A DNA stretch of 64,000 nucleotides from Pseudarthrobacter sp. NIBRBAC000502770 (GCF_006517815.1 NZ_CP041198.1:992001-1056000), one strand, 5' to 3'; positions 1 through 14,263 are shown, numbered from the stretch's first letter. Numbers and translations are program-made. Notes: generated by a model not told the origin, from the letters alone.

Positions 1-657
<657 letters not shown>

Positions 658-669
658 TCAGCCGTGTTT

Positions 670-700
670 AAGGGGCCCGGCGGTTTCCGCCGGGCCCCTT
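670..700 (+). terminator. Intrinsic terminator of the argH transcript
   Basis: A perfect 14-bp G+C-rich inverted repeat (670-683 with 687-700) closes on a three-base TTT loop, 13 bases after the argH stop. There is only a weak T-run after it, as is common in actinobacteria. Confidence 0.8.
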
Positions 701-723
701 GGCGTCTGTGGTTAGCTGGCTCC

Positions 724-1272
724 ATGAGCGAAACCTTCCGCAAGTTCCTTCGCACGCTGCCCGACTTTCCCTCCGACCTGCCCGGCTTCGACCCGGCCAG
801 TGCACCGCAGGACCCGGCGCTGCTCTTCAAGCAGTGGCTGGACGAGGCGCTGGATGCGGGGGAGCACCAGCCGCATGCCTTCAGCCTGGCCACGGTGGGC
901 GCGGGGGCCGGCGGCGCTCCCCAGCCTTCGTCGCGGATGCTCATCCTGAAGAACATTGACGACGACGGCTGGCACTTCGCTACGTCCCGCACCTCCCGCA
1001 AGGGCCGCGAACTGTCGGAGTCACCGCGCGCGGCGATGAACTTCTACTGGGCGGCCCTGGGCCGTCAGGTGCGGGTGGTGGGAGCGGTGACAGAACTGTC
1101 CGCCGAAGCCTCCGCCGTCGACTGGCACGAGCGGCCCCGGGCCGATGGCAGCGACAACCCGGATTGGCAGCTCTACGCCCTCCAGCCGGCCGAAATCGAG
1201 TTCTGGCAGGCCAGCAACGACCGCCGGCACGTCCGCCACCGTGTCGGGCCGGACGGAAGCCCCCTGGTCTGA
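724..1272 (+). CDS. Pyridoxamine 5'-phosphate oxidase-like flavin-binding protein
   Basis: A 182-residue protein of the PNPOx-like split-barrel fold. Visible support is the core around residues 50-115 (SSRMLILKNID, then FATSRTSRKGRELSESPRAAMNFYW), which resembles the FMN-binding strands of PdxH, and a C-terminal EFWQ segment at about residues 158-161 as in PdxH. The usual PdxH C-terminal tail is shortened, so true pyridoxamine phosphate oxidase activity is uncertain; a general FMN- or F420-linked oxidoreductase is equally possible. The start at 724 is chosen because the upstream in-frame extension would run through the argH terminator. A TTAGCT hexamer ends 6 nt before the ATG, a weak leaderless-promoter candidate. 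Confidence 0.75.
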   Translation: MSETFRKFLRTLPDFPSDLPGFDPASAPQDPALLFKQWLDEALDAGEHQPHAFSLATVGAGAGGAPQPSSRMLILKNIDDDGWHFATSRTSRKGRELSESPRAAMNFYWAALGRQVRVVGAVTELSAEASAVDWHERPRADGSDNPDWQLYALQPAEIEFWQASNDRRHVRHRVGPDGSPLV

Positions 1273-1281
1273 CTGCTCGGC

Positions 1282-1287
1282 TAGGCT
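1282..1287 (+). promoter_or_regulatory. -10 hexamer TAGGCT, leaderless start
   Basis: TAGGCT fits the TANNNT -10 consensus and ends 6 nt before the ATG at 1294. Transcription would begin at or next to the start codon. No Shine-Dalgarno sequence precedes the ATG. Confidence 0.55.
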
Positions 1288-1293
1288 TGCCGC

Positions 1294-2031
1294 ATGACGT
1301 CACCTTCCCCTGCCGCCCTCCCCGCTGAACTGCACAAAGCCGCGGACGCACTCACCGCTGCGGTGGACCGGATTCCGGCCGGCGGCGAAAAGGCCCCCTC
1401 CACCCTTCCCGGCTGGAGCCGCGGCCACCTCCTGGCCCACGTCGCCGGAATCTGCAATGCGCTGGCCCGGCAGGTGGAATACGGACGCCGCGGCGAAACG
1501 GTGGAGCTCTACGACGGTGGAGTGGACGGCCGCAACCGGGCCATCGAGCTTGCCGCCGGCCACAGCCTGGAGGATCACCGGGAGGACGTCGCGGCCGCGG
1601 TGCAGCGGGCATTGGCCGCCTTTGATGCGCTGGGGGAAGACGAATGGCAGACGCGCATCGCCTTCCGTGACGGCGTGATCTTCGACGCCGGTTTGGCCCT
1701 GTGGCGCGAATTGGTCATCCACACCGCGGACCTGGACACCGGCTCGGGACCCGAAACGTGGAACAGGGCCTTCTGCTCCCACCTTTTCGACTTCCTCGCC
1801 GCCCGGGTGCCGGCGGAAACCCGGCTGGTCCTGCAGCCCATGGCACTGCCGCCGCTGACCCTCGGAACGGGCGGAAGCACCGTCGTCGTCAGCGGGATGG
1901 TGACGGACATCGCCGCCTGGCTTGCGGGCCGGGAGCCGTCACTGGACAGCTTGCGGGCCACGGCCGCCGGGGACGGCACCGATCTTCCCGGCCTGCTGCC
2001 CTGGCCGTCGGCAATGCCGGACCCCAAATAG
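1294..2031 (+). CDS. Maleylpyruvate isomerase-family mycothiol-dependent enzyme
   Basis: A 245-residue protein with the MDMPI N-terminal four-helix (DinB-like) domain. The motif GWSRGHLLAHVAG at about residues 41-53 is characteristic; in this family the histidines form part of a divalent-metal site that activates mycothiol. A second His in the WRELVIHTADLD segment (about residues 137-148) is the expected third metal ligand. A C-terminal domain of about 80 residues follows. Family members transfer or isomerise substrates using mycothiol, the actinobacterial thiol, but most have no known substrate, and no aromatic-degradation genes lie nearby to suggest one. The gene appears to be transcribed alone from its own leaderless promoter. 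The family call is firm; the substrate is unknown. Confidence 0.85.
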   Translation: MTSPSPAALPAELHKAADALTAAVDRIPAGGEKAPSTLPGWSRGHLLAHVAGICNALARQVEYGRRGETVELYDGGVDGRNRAIELAAGHSLEDHREDVAAAVQRALAAFDALGEDEWQTRIAFRDGVIFDAGLALWRELVIHTADLDTGSGPETWNRAFCSHLFDFLAARVPAETRLVLQPMALPPLTLGTGGSTVVVSGMVTDIAAWLAGREPSLDSLRATAAGDGTDLPGLLPWPSAMPDPK

Positions 2032-2043
2032 CCAGGGGAGCGG

Positions 2044-2538
2044 TCAGGCGGCCTCGCGGGCCAGCAGGCTCTCCTTGATGCGCAGGCCCCAGCGGAAACC
2101 GCCCAATGAGCCATCGGTCCTGATGACCCGGTGGCATGGCACGAACAGGGCCGCGGCATTAAACGCGCAGGCGCTGGCGGCGGCCCGCACGGCGCGTGGA
2201 TTCCCCGCCAGAGCGGCGTACTCCGTGTACGTAACGGGTGAGCCTGGCTTGACCTGGCGCAGCACATCCCAGGCGTGGGCGCGGAACGGTCCGGACTGCT
2301 GGCGGACCGGCACTGCCATGGCCGGGGCAGGGTCGCCGGCGTAGAAGGCCTCCACGGCCGATGAGATCCCGCCAAGGTCCGTTACCTCTTCCACGGCGTC
2401 GGGCCGCAGTGTGGGATGGACCTGGCCGGTGAGTTCCGCCATCCCGGCCGTCCAGCCGGACGCAAGGACCACGCCGTCCCGGGCGAGGACAGTAAACGGT
2501 CCGTCAGGCGTGGACAGCTGGACAAGTTGGGCTTTCAT
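2044..2538 (-). CDS. ogt: Methylated-DNA--[protein]-cysteine S-methyltransferase
   Basis: A 164-residue suicide repair protein that moves the methyl group from O6-methylguanine (or O4-methylthymine) to its own cysteine. The active-site motif PCHRV is at residues 134-138, with Cys135 as acceptor, inside the usual winged-helix DNA-binding domain. The short N-terminal domain is degenerate, as in many Ogt proteins. Its ATG at 2538 overlaps the TGA of the Ada-AlkA gene by 4 bases (ATGA), so the two are co-transcribed and translationally coupled. Ada-AlkA being the first gene suggests that both are made together in response to alkylation damage. Confidence 0.95.
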   Translation of the reverse strand: MKAQLVQLSTPDGPFTVLARDGVVLASGWTAGMAELTGQVHPTLRPDAVEEVTDLGGISSAVEAFYAGDPAPAMAVPVRQQSGPFRAHAWDVLRQVKPGSPVTYTEYAALAGNPRAVRAAASACAFNAAALFVPCHRVIRTDGSLGGFRWGLRIKESLLAREAA

Positions 2539-4013
2539 GGCGTCCCTTTCGCGGGAATGGTGGTTGGCGCGGCGGGCCGGGCGGCGGCGCGCCAGAGGTG
2601 CATGGTGGCGTAGGAGCGCCAGGGGCTGGCCTCCCGGAAGTCAAGGCTCAGGGCGCTGGTTCCATTATCGAGGGCGCGGATGCCGTTCCGCACGGCGGCG
2701 TCATTGGCGAGGAAGATGTCAGGGGCGCCCAGGACACGCATGGCGGCGTACCCCACGGTCCAGGGCCCGACGCCGGGAAGCGGCAAAAGCGCTGCGGTGA
2801 GGCTGGGGACGTCGTCGCCGTAGCCGAACTCCAGGCGGCCGCCAGCCATTGCGGACGCGGCGTGCAGCAGCGATTCGGTCCTGCGCCGGGGGCCGCGGAG
2901 CAGGTGTCCGGCGGCCGCGATTTCCGCTGGGGTGGGAAACAGGCGGTCCAGTCCGTCGCCGGGTGCACTGGTGGGACTGCCCGCGGCGGACAGTTGGGTC
3001 AGGGCGGTCCTGGCGGCTGCCACCGTGATCTGTTGCCCCACCATGGCCCGGACCAGCAGTTCCTGCGGATCCACGGCGCCCGGCAGGCGCATCCCACGCA
3101 CGCCTGCGACGGACCCGGCGAGCCGGGCATCAGCGGCCAGGGTGCCGTCGATAGCTTCAGGGTCCGCGTCCAGGTCGAAGAGCCGGCGGACGCGGCTGAG
3201 CAGCGCAGGAAGGTCGCGAAGGTCCACCGCGCCGATGGTGAGTGTCAGCGGACGTTCCCTGGCCCCGCCGTCGTACTCCACCCGGAACCGCGCGTCCCCG
3301 TGGGGGAGGCGAAGTGTCCTGGCATAAGAGGTTGAGGTTCCCTCCTCGATCCCCGGGATGGCGCGGACCGCCAGGAAGGAGAAGATGCCGGGATCGAAGG
3401 GCGGCCGGTAGGGCAGGTCCAGGATCAGGGCCGCAGCGCCGGCGCCGATCACCGGATGACGGACGGTCTTCCTGAGCGCCGTGGGAGTCATATCGAACAC
3501 CTCGGCGATGGTTTCGTTGAACTGCCTGACGCTGCTGAAGCCAGCTGCAAAGGCGACGTCAGCGAGCTTTATGGACGTTGAAACCAGCAGGGTGCGGGCA
3601 GTCTGGGCCCTTGCGGCGCGGGCCAATGCCAGGGGGCCGGCACCGAGTTCCTGGCCCAGGATCCGGTTCAGCTGGCGCGGCGAATATCCCAGCCGGGCGG
3701 CCAAGCCCGCCACGCCGTCGCGGTTGACCACGCCATCGCTGATCAGGCGCATTGCGCGCCCCGCGATGTCCTGCCGCACGTTCCAGGCCGGGGTGCCCGG
3801 GACCGCTTCCGGCAGGCAGCGTTTGCAGGCGCGGTAGCCTGCCTCGTGTGCCGCGGCGGACGTCTCGTAGAACGTCACGTTGGAGGCCTTGGGCGTCCGG
3901 GCGGGGCAGGAGGGGCGGCAGTAGATTCCCGTGGTGCGGACGGCTGTGAAGAACTGGCCGTCGAACCGGGTATCGCGGGCGTCGATTGCCCGGTAGCGCT
4001 GCCAGAAGTCCAT
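2535..4013 (-). CDS. alkA: Ada-type methyl sensor/AraC regulator fused to AlkA 3-methyladenine glycosylase
   Basis: A 492-residue three-part protein. Residues 1-80 form the Ada zinc domain with cysteines 32, 36, 63 and 66 in the YCRPSC and ACKRC motifs; Cys32 matches the phosphotriester methyl acceptor (Cys38 of E. coli Ada). Residues about 85-190 are an AraC-type double helix-turn-helix (LGYSPRQLNRILGQELG). The remainder is AlkA: an N-terminal beta domain and a helix-hairpin-helix GPD domain with LPGVGPWTVGYAA followed by the catalytic Asp in FLANDAAV. It would sense methylated DNA, activate its own operon and remove 3-methylpurines. The start at 4013 matches the N-terminus of Ada; further upstream the reading frame has no family similarity. 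This fusion is known in actinobacteria. Confidence 0.93.
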   Translation of the reverse strand: MDFWQRYRAIDARDTRFDGQFFTAVRTTGIYCRPSCPARTPKASNVTFYETSAAAHEAGYRACKRCLPEAVPGTPAWNVRQDIAGRAMRLISDGVVNRDGVAGLAARLGYSPRQLNRILGQELGAGPLALARAARAQTARTLLVSTSIKLADVAFAAGFSSVRQFNETIAEVFDMTPTALRKTVRHPVIGAGAAALILDLPYRPPFDPGIFSFLAVRAIPGIEEGTSTSYARTLRLPHGDARFRVEYDGGARERPLTLTIGAVDLRDLPALLSRVRRLFDLDADPEAIDGTLAADARLAGSVAGVRGMRLPGAVDPQELLVRAMVGQQITVAAARTALTQLSAAGSPTSAPGDGLDRLFPTPAEIAAAGHLLRGPRRRTESLLHAASAMAGGRLEFGYGDDVPSLTAALLPLPGVGPWTVGYAAMRVLGAPDIFLANDAAVRNGIRALDNGTSALSLDFREASPWRSYATMHLWRAAARPAAPTTIPAKGTP

Positions 4014-4130
4014 GGCTCCATCCTGCCAGCCGGCGGCAGGCGCTGCTAGCGGAAATCGGACATGGCCGTCGGCCCCGAAACGGCTCCCCGGACCACGTGC
4101 AGGGGACGGATGAAGACCGCAGCATCCGGG

Positions 4131-4136
4131 TAAGGT
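4131..4136 (+). promoter_or_regulatory. -10 hexamer TAAGGT of mpg, leaderless start
   Basis: TAAGGT (TANNNT) ends 6 nt before the ATG at 4143. It lies in the 129-base divergent region between ada-alkA and mpg, where an Ada-type regulator could act on both promoters. Confidence 0.55.
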
Positions 4137-4142
4137 CAAGCA

Positions 4143-4823
4143 ATGAACCACAGCACTGGGGCGCGGGAACACCTGCGGGATTTCCTGTCCGCAGACGCCC
4201 GCGAACTCGCACCGCAGCTGCTCGGAGCCCTGCTCACCCACGAGTCCCGCGACGGCTCTGTGTCCATCCGGCTTACGGAGGTGGAGGCCTACATGGGGCC
4301 GGAGGACTCCCTGCACCCGGACCCCGGATCGCACACCTACCGTGGCCCGACTCCGCGCAACGCCCCCATGTTTGGGCCGCCCGGGCACCTCTACGTCTAT
4401 TTCACGTACGGGATGCACCACTGCACCAACATCGTCTGCGGTCCCGCCGGCGTCGCGTCCGCGCTGCTGCTGCGGGCGGGGGAGGTCGTGGACGGGCTGG
4501 CGCTGGCCCGGCGCCGCAGGCCGACGTCGAAAACTCCTGCGGACCTGGCCAGCGGGCCCGCCCGCCTTGCCAAGGCCTTGGGACTGACGACGGCGGACAG
4601 CGGCCGCGACGCGCTGGCTCCGCCGTTCCGGCTGGAACTTCCGTCCGTTCCCGCCGGCGCGGTCAGTTCCGGTCCCCGGGTAGGGGTGGCCGGAGCCGGA
4701 GGCACGGAAGAATACGCCTGGCGGTTCTGGCTCACCGGCGACCCCACCGTGTCAAAGTACAAGGCGGCAAAACCGAGGAACCGAAACACCGCCGGTGCGC
4801 CGCCCGGGTTTCACCAGCGTTAA
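4143..4823 (+). CDS. mpg: DNA-3-methyladenine glycosylase, AAG/MPG family
   Basis: A 226-residue base-excision glycosylase of the AAG fold, unrelated to AlkA, removing 3-methyladenine, hypoxanthine and other damaged purines. The catalytic segment TEVEAYMGPED is at about residues 45-55, with Glu48 matching the water-activating Glu of human AAG. It is followed by TPRNAPMFGPPGHLYVYFTYG (residues 70-90), the family's DNA-intercalation and binding region. The length is normal for the bacterial enzyme. The gene is divergent from ada-alkA-ogt across 129 bases, so three alkylation-repair activities sit within 2.8 kb. A leaderless -10 precedes the ATG. Confidence 0.95.
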   Translation: MNHSTGAREHLRDFLSADARELAPQLLGALLTHESRDGSVSIRLTEVEAYMGPEDSLHPDPGSHTYRGPTPRNAPMFGPPGHLYVYFTYGMHHCTNIVCGPAGVASALLLRAGEVVDGLALARRRRPTSKTPADLASGPARLAKALGLTTADSGRDALAPPFRLELPSVPAGAVSSGPRVGVAGAGGTEEYAWRFWLTGDPTVSKYKAAKPRNRNTAGAPPGFHQR

Positions 4824-4835
4824 CGGAAATGGTTG

Positions 4836-4841
4836 TAGAAT
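4836..4841 (+). promoter_or_regulatory. Likely -10 hexamer TAGAAT of the HelD-like gene
   Basis: TAGAAT lies 33 nt before the ATG at 4875, giving a leader of about 27 nt. No clear -35 is visible at 17-18 nt. The 19-bp rifamycin-associated element known upstream of some actinobacterial helR genes was not seen. Confidence 0.45.
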
Positions 4842-4874
4842 GGACGGTCTGTCTTTCGCGATAGGGGAACGTTA

Positions 4875-7103
4875 ATGCACGACGCCGAATTGGCCCACGA
4901 ACGGGAGTATGTAGCCGGCCTGTACGCCCGGCTGGAGGAACTCCGGGAGGAGAAGCGCGGCCAGCTGGCACAGGTCCGCCGCGCTGGAGCCGTGGGCACC
5001 ATGCAGAACGTTTCGGAACGTGACGCGTTCGCCGCACTGTATGAGGACCGCCTGGCGCAGCTGGACGCGGTGGATGACAGGCTGGTCTTTGGCCGCCTGG
5101 ACCTGGACTCCGGCGAAGCCCAGTACATCGGCCGCATCGGCCTCACCACCGAAGACCTCCAACGGCTCATGGTGGACTGGCGTGCCCCGGAGGCCGGGCA
5201 CTTTTACCAGGCCACGGCCTTTGACCGGCAGGGCGTCCGCCGCCGGCGGCACCTGATCCTGCAGGGCCGTGAGGTCAAGGCCATCGAGGACGATGTCCTG
5301 GACGCCGGCATGCTCACGGACGACGAATCGCTCCAGGGCGAAGGTGCCCTGCTGGCTGCCCTGAACTCCAAGCGGACCGGCCGCATGTCGGATATCGTCA
5401 GCACCATCCAGTCGGAGCAGGACAGGATCATCCGCTCGTCCATCTCCGGCGCCGTCGTTGTCCAGGGTGGACCCGGCACAGGCAAGACCGCTGTGGCCCT
5501 GCACCGCGCCGCCTACCTGCTCTACACCCATCGTGACCGCCTCAAGAGTGCCGGCGTGCTGCTGGTGGGGCCATCGTCGTCGTTCATGAAATACATCGAA
5601 CGGGTGCTGCCATCGCTGGGTGAGACCGGAGTGGTCATGGCCAGCCTTGGCCGCCTGATGCCCGGCATCCATGCCGTGCCCGAAACAGACGCCGGCGTCG
5701 CAGCCATCAAGGGGCGGCTGGACATGGCCACCATCGTGGCCAACGCCGTCTCCAACCGCATGCGCGTCCCCGCCCAGAACAGGATCCTCGAGGTGGACGG
5801 CCGCAAGCTGACCCTCACGCCCCGGCAAGTGCGCCGCGCGCGGGAACGCGCCCGCGCCACCGGAAAGCCTTACAACGAGGCCCGCGTGACGTTCGTTAAG
5901 ATCCTGCTGCGCGAACTGACCGAGCAGATGACCGAGCTCGTCGAGGCCGGAAACATCGGCAACAACGCAGACCGTTCCTACCTCGCCGAGGACGTCCGGA
6001 CCGCGCGCGACGTGCGGATCGCCCTGAACCTGTGCTGGATGCCCATGACGCCGGAGAAGTTGATCTCCGATCTCTTCAGCAAGCCGGAAATCCTGGAGTT
6101 CTGCACCCCGCACCTGACACCTGCCGAGCGGGCGCTGCTGCAGCGTCCGGCCGATGCGCCGTGGACAGAGTCCGACGTCCCGCTGCTGGATGAAGCCGCC
6201 GAACTGCTCGGGGAGCTGGACCCGGCGGCTGGCCGCGGGCTGGCCCAGCAGGAGCACGACCGGGCCCGGGACCTCGCCAACGCAAAGCAGACCCTGGTCA
6301 ACATGGAGGCCGCCGGAGTTGATCCGTTGATGTCCGCGGAAGAACTGGCGGAGCAGAACCGGGAGCAGGAAGCCCGGCAGACGGCGGCCGAACGCGCAAC
6401 GAGCGACCGCACGTGGGCCTTCGGACACATTGTGGTGGATGAAGCCCAGGAGCTTTCCCCCATGCAGTGGCGGCTTCTGGTACGCCGGTGCCCGCTGAAG
6501 TCCTTCACGATCGTGGGTGACATCGCGCAGACAAGTTCAGTGGCAGGCGCCAATTCCTGGCAGGGCGCGCTGGCCCCGATGTTCGGTGACCGCTGGCAGC
6601 TGGAGGAGCTGACCGTCAACTACCGCACCCCGTCCCAGATCGCCGAGGCTGCCGTGAGGATGGCCAACGCCGCCGGCCTGGTGGTTTCCGCGCCGAAGGC
6701 TGTCCGTGAGGGCCGCTGGGACCCCATTATCGACGAAGTGTCTGCCGGCGCGGTGGTGGAGCGGCTGGTGGAGGTCCTCCCCGAGGAGCTTGCGGCGCTC
6801 GACGGCGGCCTGCTCGCCGTGATTGCCGACGGTGACCTCCTGCCCCAGGCATCGGCAGCCCTGCGCGAGGTCTATGGGCGCAGGATTGGCAGCGGCGCCG
6901 GCAGCTACGAACAGGACATCGTGGTGATCAGCCCGCGCGAGGCCAAGGGCCTGGAGTTCGACGGCGTCGTGGTCCTGGAACCATCGGTCATGCTCAACCA
7001 CGAGCACGGCAAGGTGGGGGACCTGTACGTGGCCATGACCCGGGCCACGCAGCGCCTGCGGCTGATTGCCTCGCAACCCGTGCCTGCCGGGATTGCCGGC
7101 TGA
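4875..7103 (+). CDS. HelD/HelR-like RNA polymerase recycling ATPase (superfamily 1 helicase fold)
   Basis: A 742-residue UvrD-like protein. The N-terminal 60 residues are charged and predicted to be coiled-coil, as in HelD, where this arm enters the RNA polymerase secondary channel. The Walker A motif GPGTGKT is at about residue 200 and the DEAQ Walker B box at about residue 520 (VVDEAQELSPMQW), followed by the GDIAQTSS motif III and a C-terminal motif VI region with YVAMTRATQRLRL. HelD proteins strip stalled RNA polymerase from DNA and RNA, and some actinobacterial HelR members protect it from rifamycins. UvrD/Rep or PcrA is less likely because of the HelD-type N-terminal block (IGRIGL...DWRAPEAGHFYQ). 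Monocistronic. Confidence 0.85.
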   Translation: MHDAELAHEREYVAGLYARLEELREEKRGQLAQVRRAGAVGTMQNVSERDAFAALYEDRLAQLDAVDDRLVFGRLDLDSGEAQYIGRIGLTTEDLQRLMVDWRAPEAGHFYQATAFDRQGVRRRRHLILQGREVKAIEDDVLDAGMLTDDESLQGEGALLAALNSKRTGRMSDIVSTIQSEQDRIIRSSISGAVVVQGGPGTGKTAVALHRAAYLLYTHRDRLKSAGVLLVGPSSSFMKYIERVLPSLGETGVVMASLGRLMPGIHAVPETDAGVAAIKGRLDMATIVANAVSNRMRVPAQNRILEVDGRKLTLTPRQVRRARERARATGKPYNEARVTFVKILLRELTEQMTELVEAGNIGNNADRSYLAEDVRTARDVRIALNLCWMPMTPEKLISDLFSKPEILEFCTPHLTPAERALLQRPADAPWTESDVPLLDEAAELLGELDPAAGRGLAQQEHDRARDLANAKQTLVNMEAAGVDPLMSAEELAEQNREQEARQTAAERATSDRTWAFGHIVVDEAQELSPMQWRLLVRRCPLKSFTIVGDIAQTSSVAGANSWQGALAPMFGDRWQLEELTVNYRTPSQIAEAAVRMANAAGLVVSAPKAVREGRWDPIIDEVSAGAVVERLVEVLPEELAALDGGLLAVIADGDLLPQASAALREVYGRRIGSGAGSYEQDIVVISPREAKGLEFDGVVVLEPSVMLNHEHGKVGDLYVAMTRATQRLRLIASQPVPAGIAG

Positions 7104-7124
7104 CCGGGCGTTGGGCGTTACTGC

Positions 7125-7130
7125 TAACTT
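7125..7130 (+). promoter_or_regulatory. -10 hexamer TAACTT of tyrS, leaderless or very short leader
   Basis: TAACTT ends 7 nt before the GTG at 7138. The 34 bases between the previous stop and this start leave no room for a T-box leader. Confidence 0.5.
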
Positions 7131-7137
7131 AGGAAGC

Positions 7138-8451
7138 GTGCCTGAACTGAACAACCTCGAACCGCAGCGCAACGACCCCACTTTCGCCAACATTTGGCAG
7201 GAACTGAAGTGGCGTGGGCTGGTCCATGTCTCCACCGACGAAGCGGAGCTCGAAAAGCTCCTCGCCAACGGGCCGGTCACGTACTATTGCGGCTTCGACC
7301 CCACCGCGCCAAGCCTCCACCTGGGTAACCTGGTCCAGCTCCTGGTCATGCGGCGGCTTCAGCTGGCAGGGCACAGGCCACTCGGCCTCGTGGGAGGCTC
7401 CACCGGCATGATCGGGGACCCGCGTCCGACGGCGGAACGCACCTTGAACACCAAGGACACGGTAGCGGAGTGGGTTGGCTACCTGCAGGCCCAGGTTCAG
7501 CGTTTCCTCAGCTTCGACGGGGACAACGCCGCCAGGATGGTGAACAACCTGGACTGGACGGCGCCGCTGAGCGCCATCGACTTCCTGCGTGAGGTGGGAA
7601 AGCATTTCCGCGTGGGCACCATGCTTCGCAAGGACGCCGTGGCATCCCGGCTGAACTCGGATGAAGGCATCAGCTACACCGAGTTCAGCTACCAGATCCT
7701 GCAGGGCATGGACTACCTGCAGCTCTACCGCGACTACGGCTGTGTACTGCAGACCGGCGGCTCGGACCAGTGGGGCAATCTCACCAGCGGTACGGAGCTG
7801 ATCCGCAAGGTTGAGGGCAAGAGCGTCCATGCCCTGGGAACCCCGCTGATCACCAACTCTGACGGAACCAAGTTTGGCAAGAGCGAAGGCAACGCCATCT
7901 GGCTCGACGCCGGCATGTGCAGCCCCTATGCGTTCTACCAGTTCTGGCTCAACACCGCCGACGCGGACGTGGTGGACCGGCTCAAGGTGTTCACCTTCCT
8001 GACGCGCGCCGAGATCGAAAAGATCGCAGTGTCGGTGGCGGAGCGTCCGTTCGCCCGCGAAGGCCAGCGGAAGCTCGCCTTTGAGGTGACCTCCCTGGTT
8101 CACGGCGTTGACGCCACCGAAAAGGTCATCGCCGCTTCGGCTGCCCTTTTTGGGAACGGCGACTTGGCTGCGCTGGATAAGGCAACGCTGCAGGCTGCCA
8201 CCTCCGAGCTTCCTTCCACCACAGTCCAGGTGGACGAAATGGGAATCGTGGACCTGCTGGTGGCCTCCGGCCTTTCCGAGAGCAGGTCCGCCGCGCGCCG
8301 GACCGTGGGCGAAGGGGGAGCTTATGTGAACAACGAAAAAGTCTCCGATCCTGAAGCCGTGATTGCGGAGTCGGAACTCCTGCATGGCCAGTACCTGCTC
8401 CTGCGCAGGGGCAAGAAGAACCTGGCAACCGTCGAGGTTCTTGTTCCCTGA
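7138..8451 (+). CDS. tyrS: Tyrosyl-tRNA synthetase
   Basis: A 437-residue class I aminoacyl-tRNA synthetase that charges tRNA-Tyr. The HIGH motif is HLGN at residues 61-64, and KFGKS at about residues 244-248 is the KMSKS equivalent. The tyrosine-recognition segment around YQILQGMDYLQLYRDYG and GGSDQWGN is present. A C-terminal S4-like RNA-binding domain covers about residues 370-435. The GTG at 7138 is preferred over an upstream in-frame start because it matches the usual family N-terminus and sits 7 nt from a good -10. A terminator follows, separating tyrS from the rRNA operon. Confidence 0.97.
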   Translation: MPELNNLEPQRNDPTFANIWQELKWRGLVHVSTDEAELEKLLANGPVTYYCGFDPTAPSLHLGNLVQLLVMRRLQLAGHRPLGLVGGSTGMIGDPRPTAERTLNTKDTVAEWVGYLQAQVQRFLSFDGDNAARMVNNLDWTAPLSAIDFLREVGKHFRVGTMLRKDAVASRLNSDEGISYTEFSYQILQGMDYLQLYRDYGCVLQTGGSDQWGNLTSGTELIRKVEGKSVHALGTPLITNSDGTKFGKSEGNAIWLDAGMCSPYAFYQFWLNTADADVVDRLKVFTFLTRAEIEKIAVSVAERPFAREGQRKLAFEVTSLVHGVDATEKVIAASAALFGNGDLAALDKATLQAATSELPSTTVQVDEMGIVDLLVASGLSESRSAARRTVGEGGAYVNNEKVSDPEAVIAESELLHGQYLLLRRGKKNLATVEVLVP

Positions 8452-8475
8452 CGCGGGAGCGCAACCTACCACCTG

Positions 8476-8525
8476 CACGCCCCTCTGCAGCCGATTTGCG
8501 CGGCCGCGGAGGGGCGTGTATTGTT
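8476..8525 (+). terminator. Terminator of tyrS
   Basis: An inverted repeat of CACGCCCCTC (8476-8485) with GAGGGGCGTG (8509-8518) encloses a G+C-rich loop and is followed by a short T-rich stretch (TATTGTTTT). Confidence 0.7.
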
Positions 8526-8952
8526 TTCTGAGTCGCCGCCGCTGAGTGGTGACAAACCCCCAACTGATATTGAGAAGCAATTCTCGGCCATGCGGTGCAT
8601 GGAACGAAAATTGCTCCCCTTTTTGCTGGGCGGATTCATTCCGTTGAGTGAATTCCGGGAAAATAGCCGGATTTGCAAAAGCGAACAAGAATGAAATAAG
8701 ATAAAAACATTGCAGCGAAGAAATACGGAAAAGAAATTCTTTCTGAATTGTTCCGGGAATATTCGAATGTGTCTGTTGTTTGAGAACTCAATAGTGTGCC
8801 AAGTTTGTTGATACCGATTATGTAATGTGATTGGTTGAATTTGCTGGGTCTGTCCACCCCGTGGATGGGGCCTGGTTTTTACAGCTGGTTTCAAATTTTG
8901 TGCAGCCATTGGCGCCGTTATTTCCGGTGGTTTTGGTTGTGTCTGTTTGTTT
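8526..8952 (+). promoter_or_regulatory. rRNA operon promoter and leader region
   Basis: About 430 bases with no credible gene, much richer in A+T than the surroundings. A candidate promoter is TTGCAA (8673-8678), an 18-nt spacer and TAAGAT (8697-8702), giving a transcript start near 8709 and a leader of about 240 nt. The motif TGTTGTTTGAGAACT (8774-8788) is the actinobacterial boxA-like antitermination/processing element and recurs in the 16S-23S spacer. A short hairpin (GAGAAGCAATTCTC, 8572-8585) lies upstream. Confidence 0.6.
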
Positions 8953-14102
<5,150 letters not shown>

Positions 14103-14122
14103 CACAGATACATACAAAACTC

Positions 14123-14145
14123 TGCTTGCGTCCACTATGTGGTTC
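14123..14145 (+). other. 3' arm of the pre-23S processing stalk
   Basis: These 23 bases are the reverse complement of 10836-10858 with two changes, both of which keep G-U pairing. They lie about 20 nt after the 23S 3' end. Confidence 0.75.
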
Positions 14146-14263
14146 CCAACCAACAACCCCCCAACACGGGTTGTCACGGCACGGAACCACCACAACTAAA
14201 TAACAACACCATGTTGTAACCACAAAACTTCCCACCAACCCCCAGGGTTGGCCGGGTACAAGG

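Noticed and set aside
4872..6428. 518-codon open frame antisense to the HelD-like gene
   Set aside because: Gln/His/Gly-rich shadow translation with no motifs; the plus-strand frame has Walker motifs.
7104..7137. T-box or other leader control of tyrS
   Set aside because: Only 34 bases separate tyrS from the previous gene and the -10 touches the start codon, so there is no leader RNA.
8453..8952. Minus-strand small genes in the rRNA leader
   Set aside because: Short A+T-rich frames without ribosome binding sites, overlapping the rRNA promoter and boxA-like motif.
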